From Limnephilus marmoratus (taxonomy: Eukaryota; Arthropoda; Insecta; Trichoptera; Limnephilidae), in contig OU862917.1 of assembly GCA_917880885.1 (NCBI GenBank), positions 55,379,227 through 55,443,226 of the forward strand: a stretch of DNA of 64,000 nucleotides. Reading direction: 5' to 3'. Below are positions 63,901 to 64,000 of this stretch, piece by piece. Numbering within the stretch: the stretch's first letter is position 1; the number at the start of each line of letters is the position of its first letter. The notes under the pieces were generated by a model. The model worked only from the letters and a program-made list of their open reading frames with translations, had not been told where the DNA came from and searched no databases. Both the position numbers and the translations under genes were made by a program.

Positions 63901-64000
63901 GCAAATACTTAATGCAAATTTAAGACTTATATGGTTTTCTCATGGATGCCATTGTCAGAACTGAACCAAATTGAAATGGGACCACACGAGAAGCACCAGC

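Overview
This window looks like AT-rich euchromatin or repeat-rich DNA from an arthropod, most likely an insect. The evidence is the mixture of BEL/Pao and Ty3/gypsy-type LTR elements, jockey/CR1-like and RTE-like LINEs, Penelope-like elements with hammerhead-type motifs, tRNA-derived SINEs, and eukaryotic splice signals. I see no bacterial gene organisation, rRNA gene, free-standing tRNA gene or CRISPR array. The order or species cannot be named from the sequence alone. Almost all recognisable coding sequence belongs to mobile elements, and most of it is broken.

Layout. 1-6.8 kb: a BEL/Pao element with a degraded gag-pol, interrupted near the integrase C-terminus by a 5'-truncated LINE, and ending in a recognisable 3' LTR. 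7.8-9.4 kb: a short, internally deleted gypsy element with near-identical LTRs. 9.4-30 kb: a nest of retroelements. Here an old minus-strand LINE ('LINE-W') appears to hold a two-ORF LINE ('LINE-Z') and a Penelope-like element ('PLE-A'). PLE-A itself carries an RTE-like insertion and a small hairpin element. LINE-Z is split by a TIR DNA transposon and by a 1.8-kb segmental copy of the neighbouring PLE-A/LINE-W junction. 30-36.3 kb: a minus-strand LINE ('LINE-V') split, with a 7-bp target duplication, by a nearly intact plus-strand LINE ('LINE-K'). 36.7-38 kb: a probable host exon for a secreted Thr/Pro-rich repeat protein. 38-45 kb: LINE pieces and a 920-bp solo LTR. 45-51.2 kb: two copies of a minus-strand LINE ('LINE-N'), the first split by another LINE ('LINE-M') that carries a hammerhead palindrome. 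52-58.4 kb: the best candidates for host coding exons, including a secreted precursor with repeated furin-type sites. 59-64 kb: a perfectly duplicated SINE, a third hammerhead-type hairpin with a MITE inside, a jockey-like LINE 3' half and a poly-C DNA element.

How the parts relate. The host genes are sparse and short. The rest is a record of successive insertions, and nesting plus target-site duplications give the order. The most unusual signals are: Penelope-type palindromes with hammerhead ribozyme cores, one pair fully canonical; a PLE copy whose 5' junction falls at the predicted ribozyme cleavage site; a 1.77-kb TIR transposon holding a fragment of an uncharacterised DUF7869-like protein; and the segmental duplication. 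All family assignments rest on motif recognition by eye. No database search was run.
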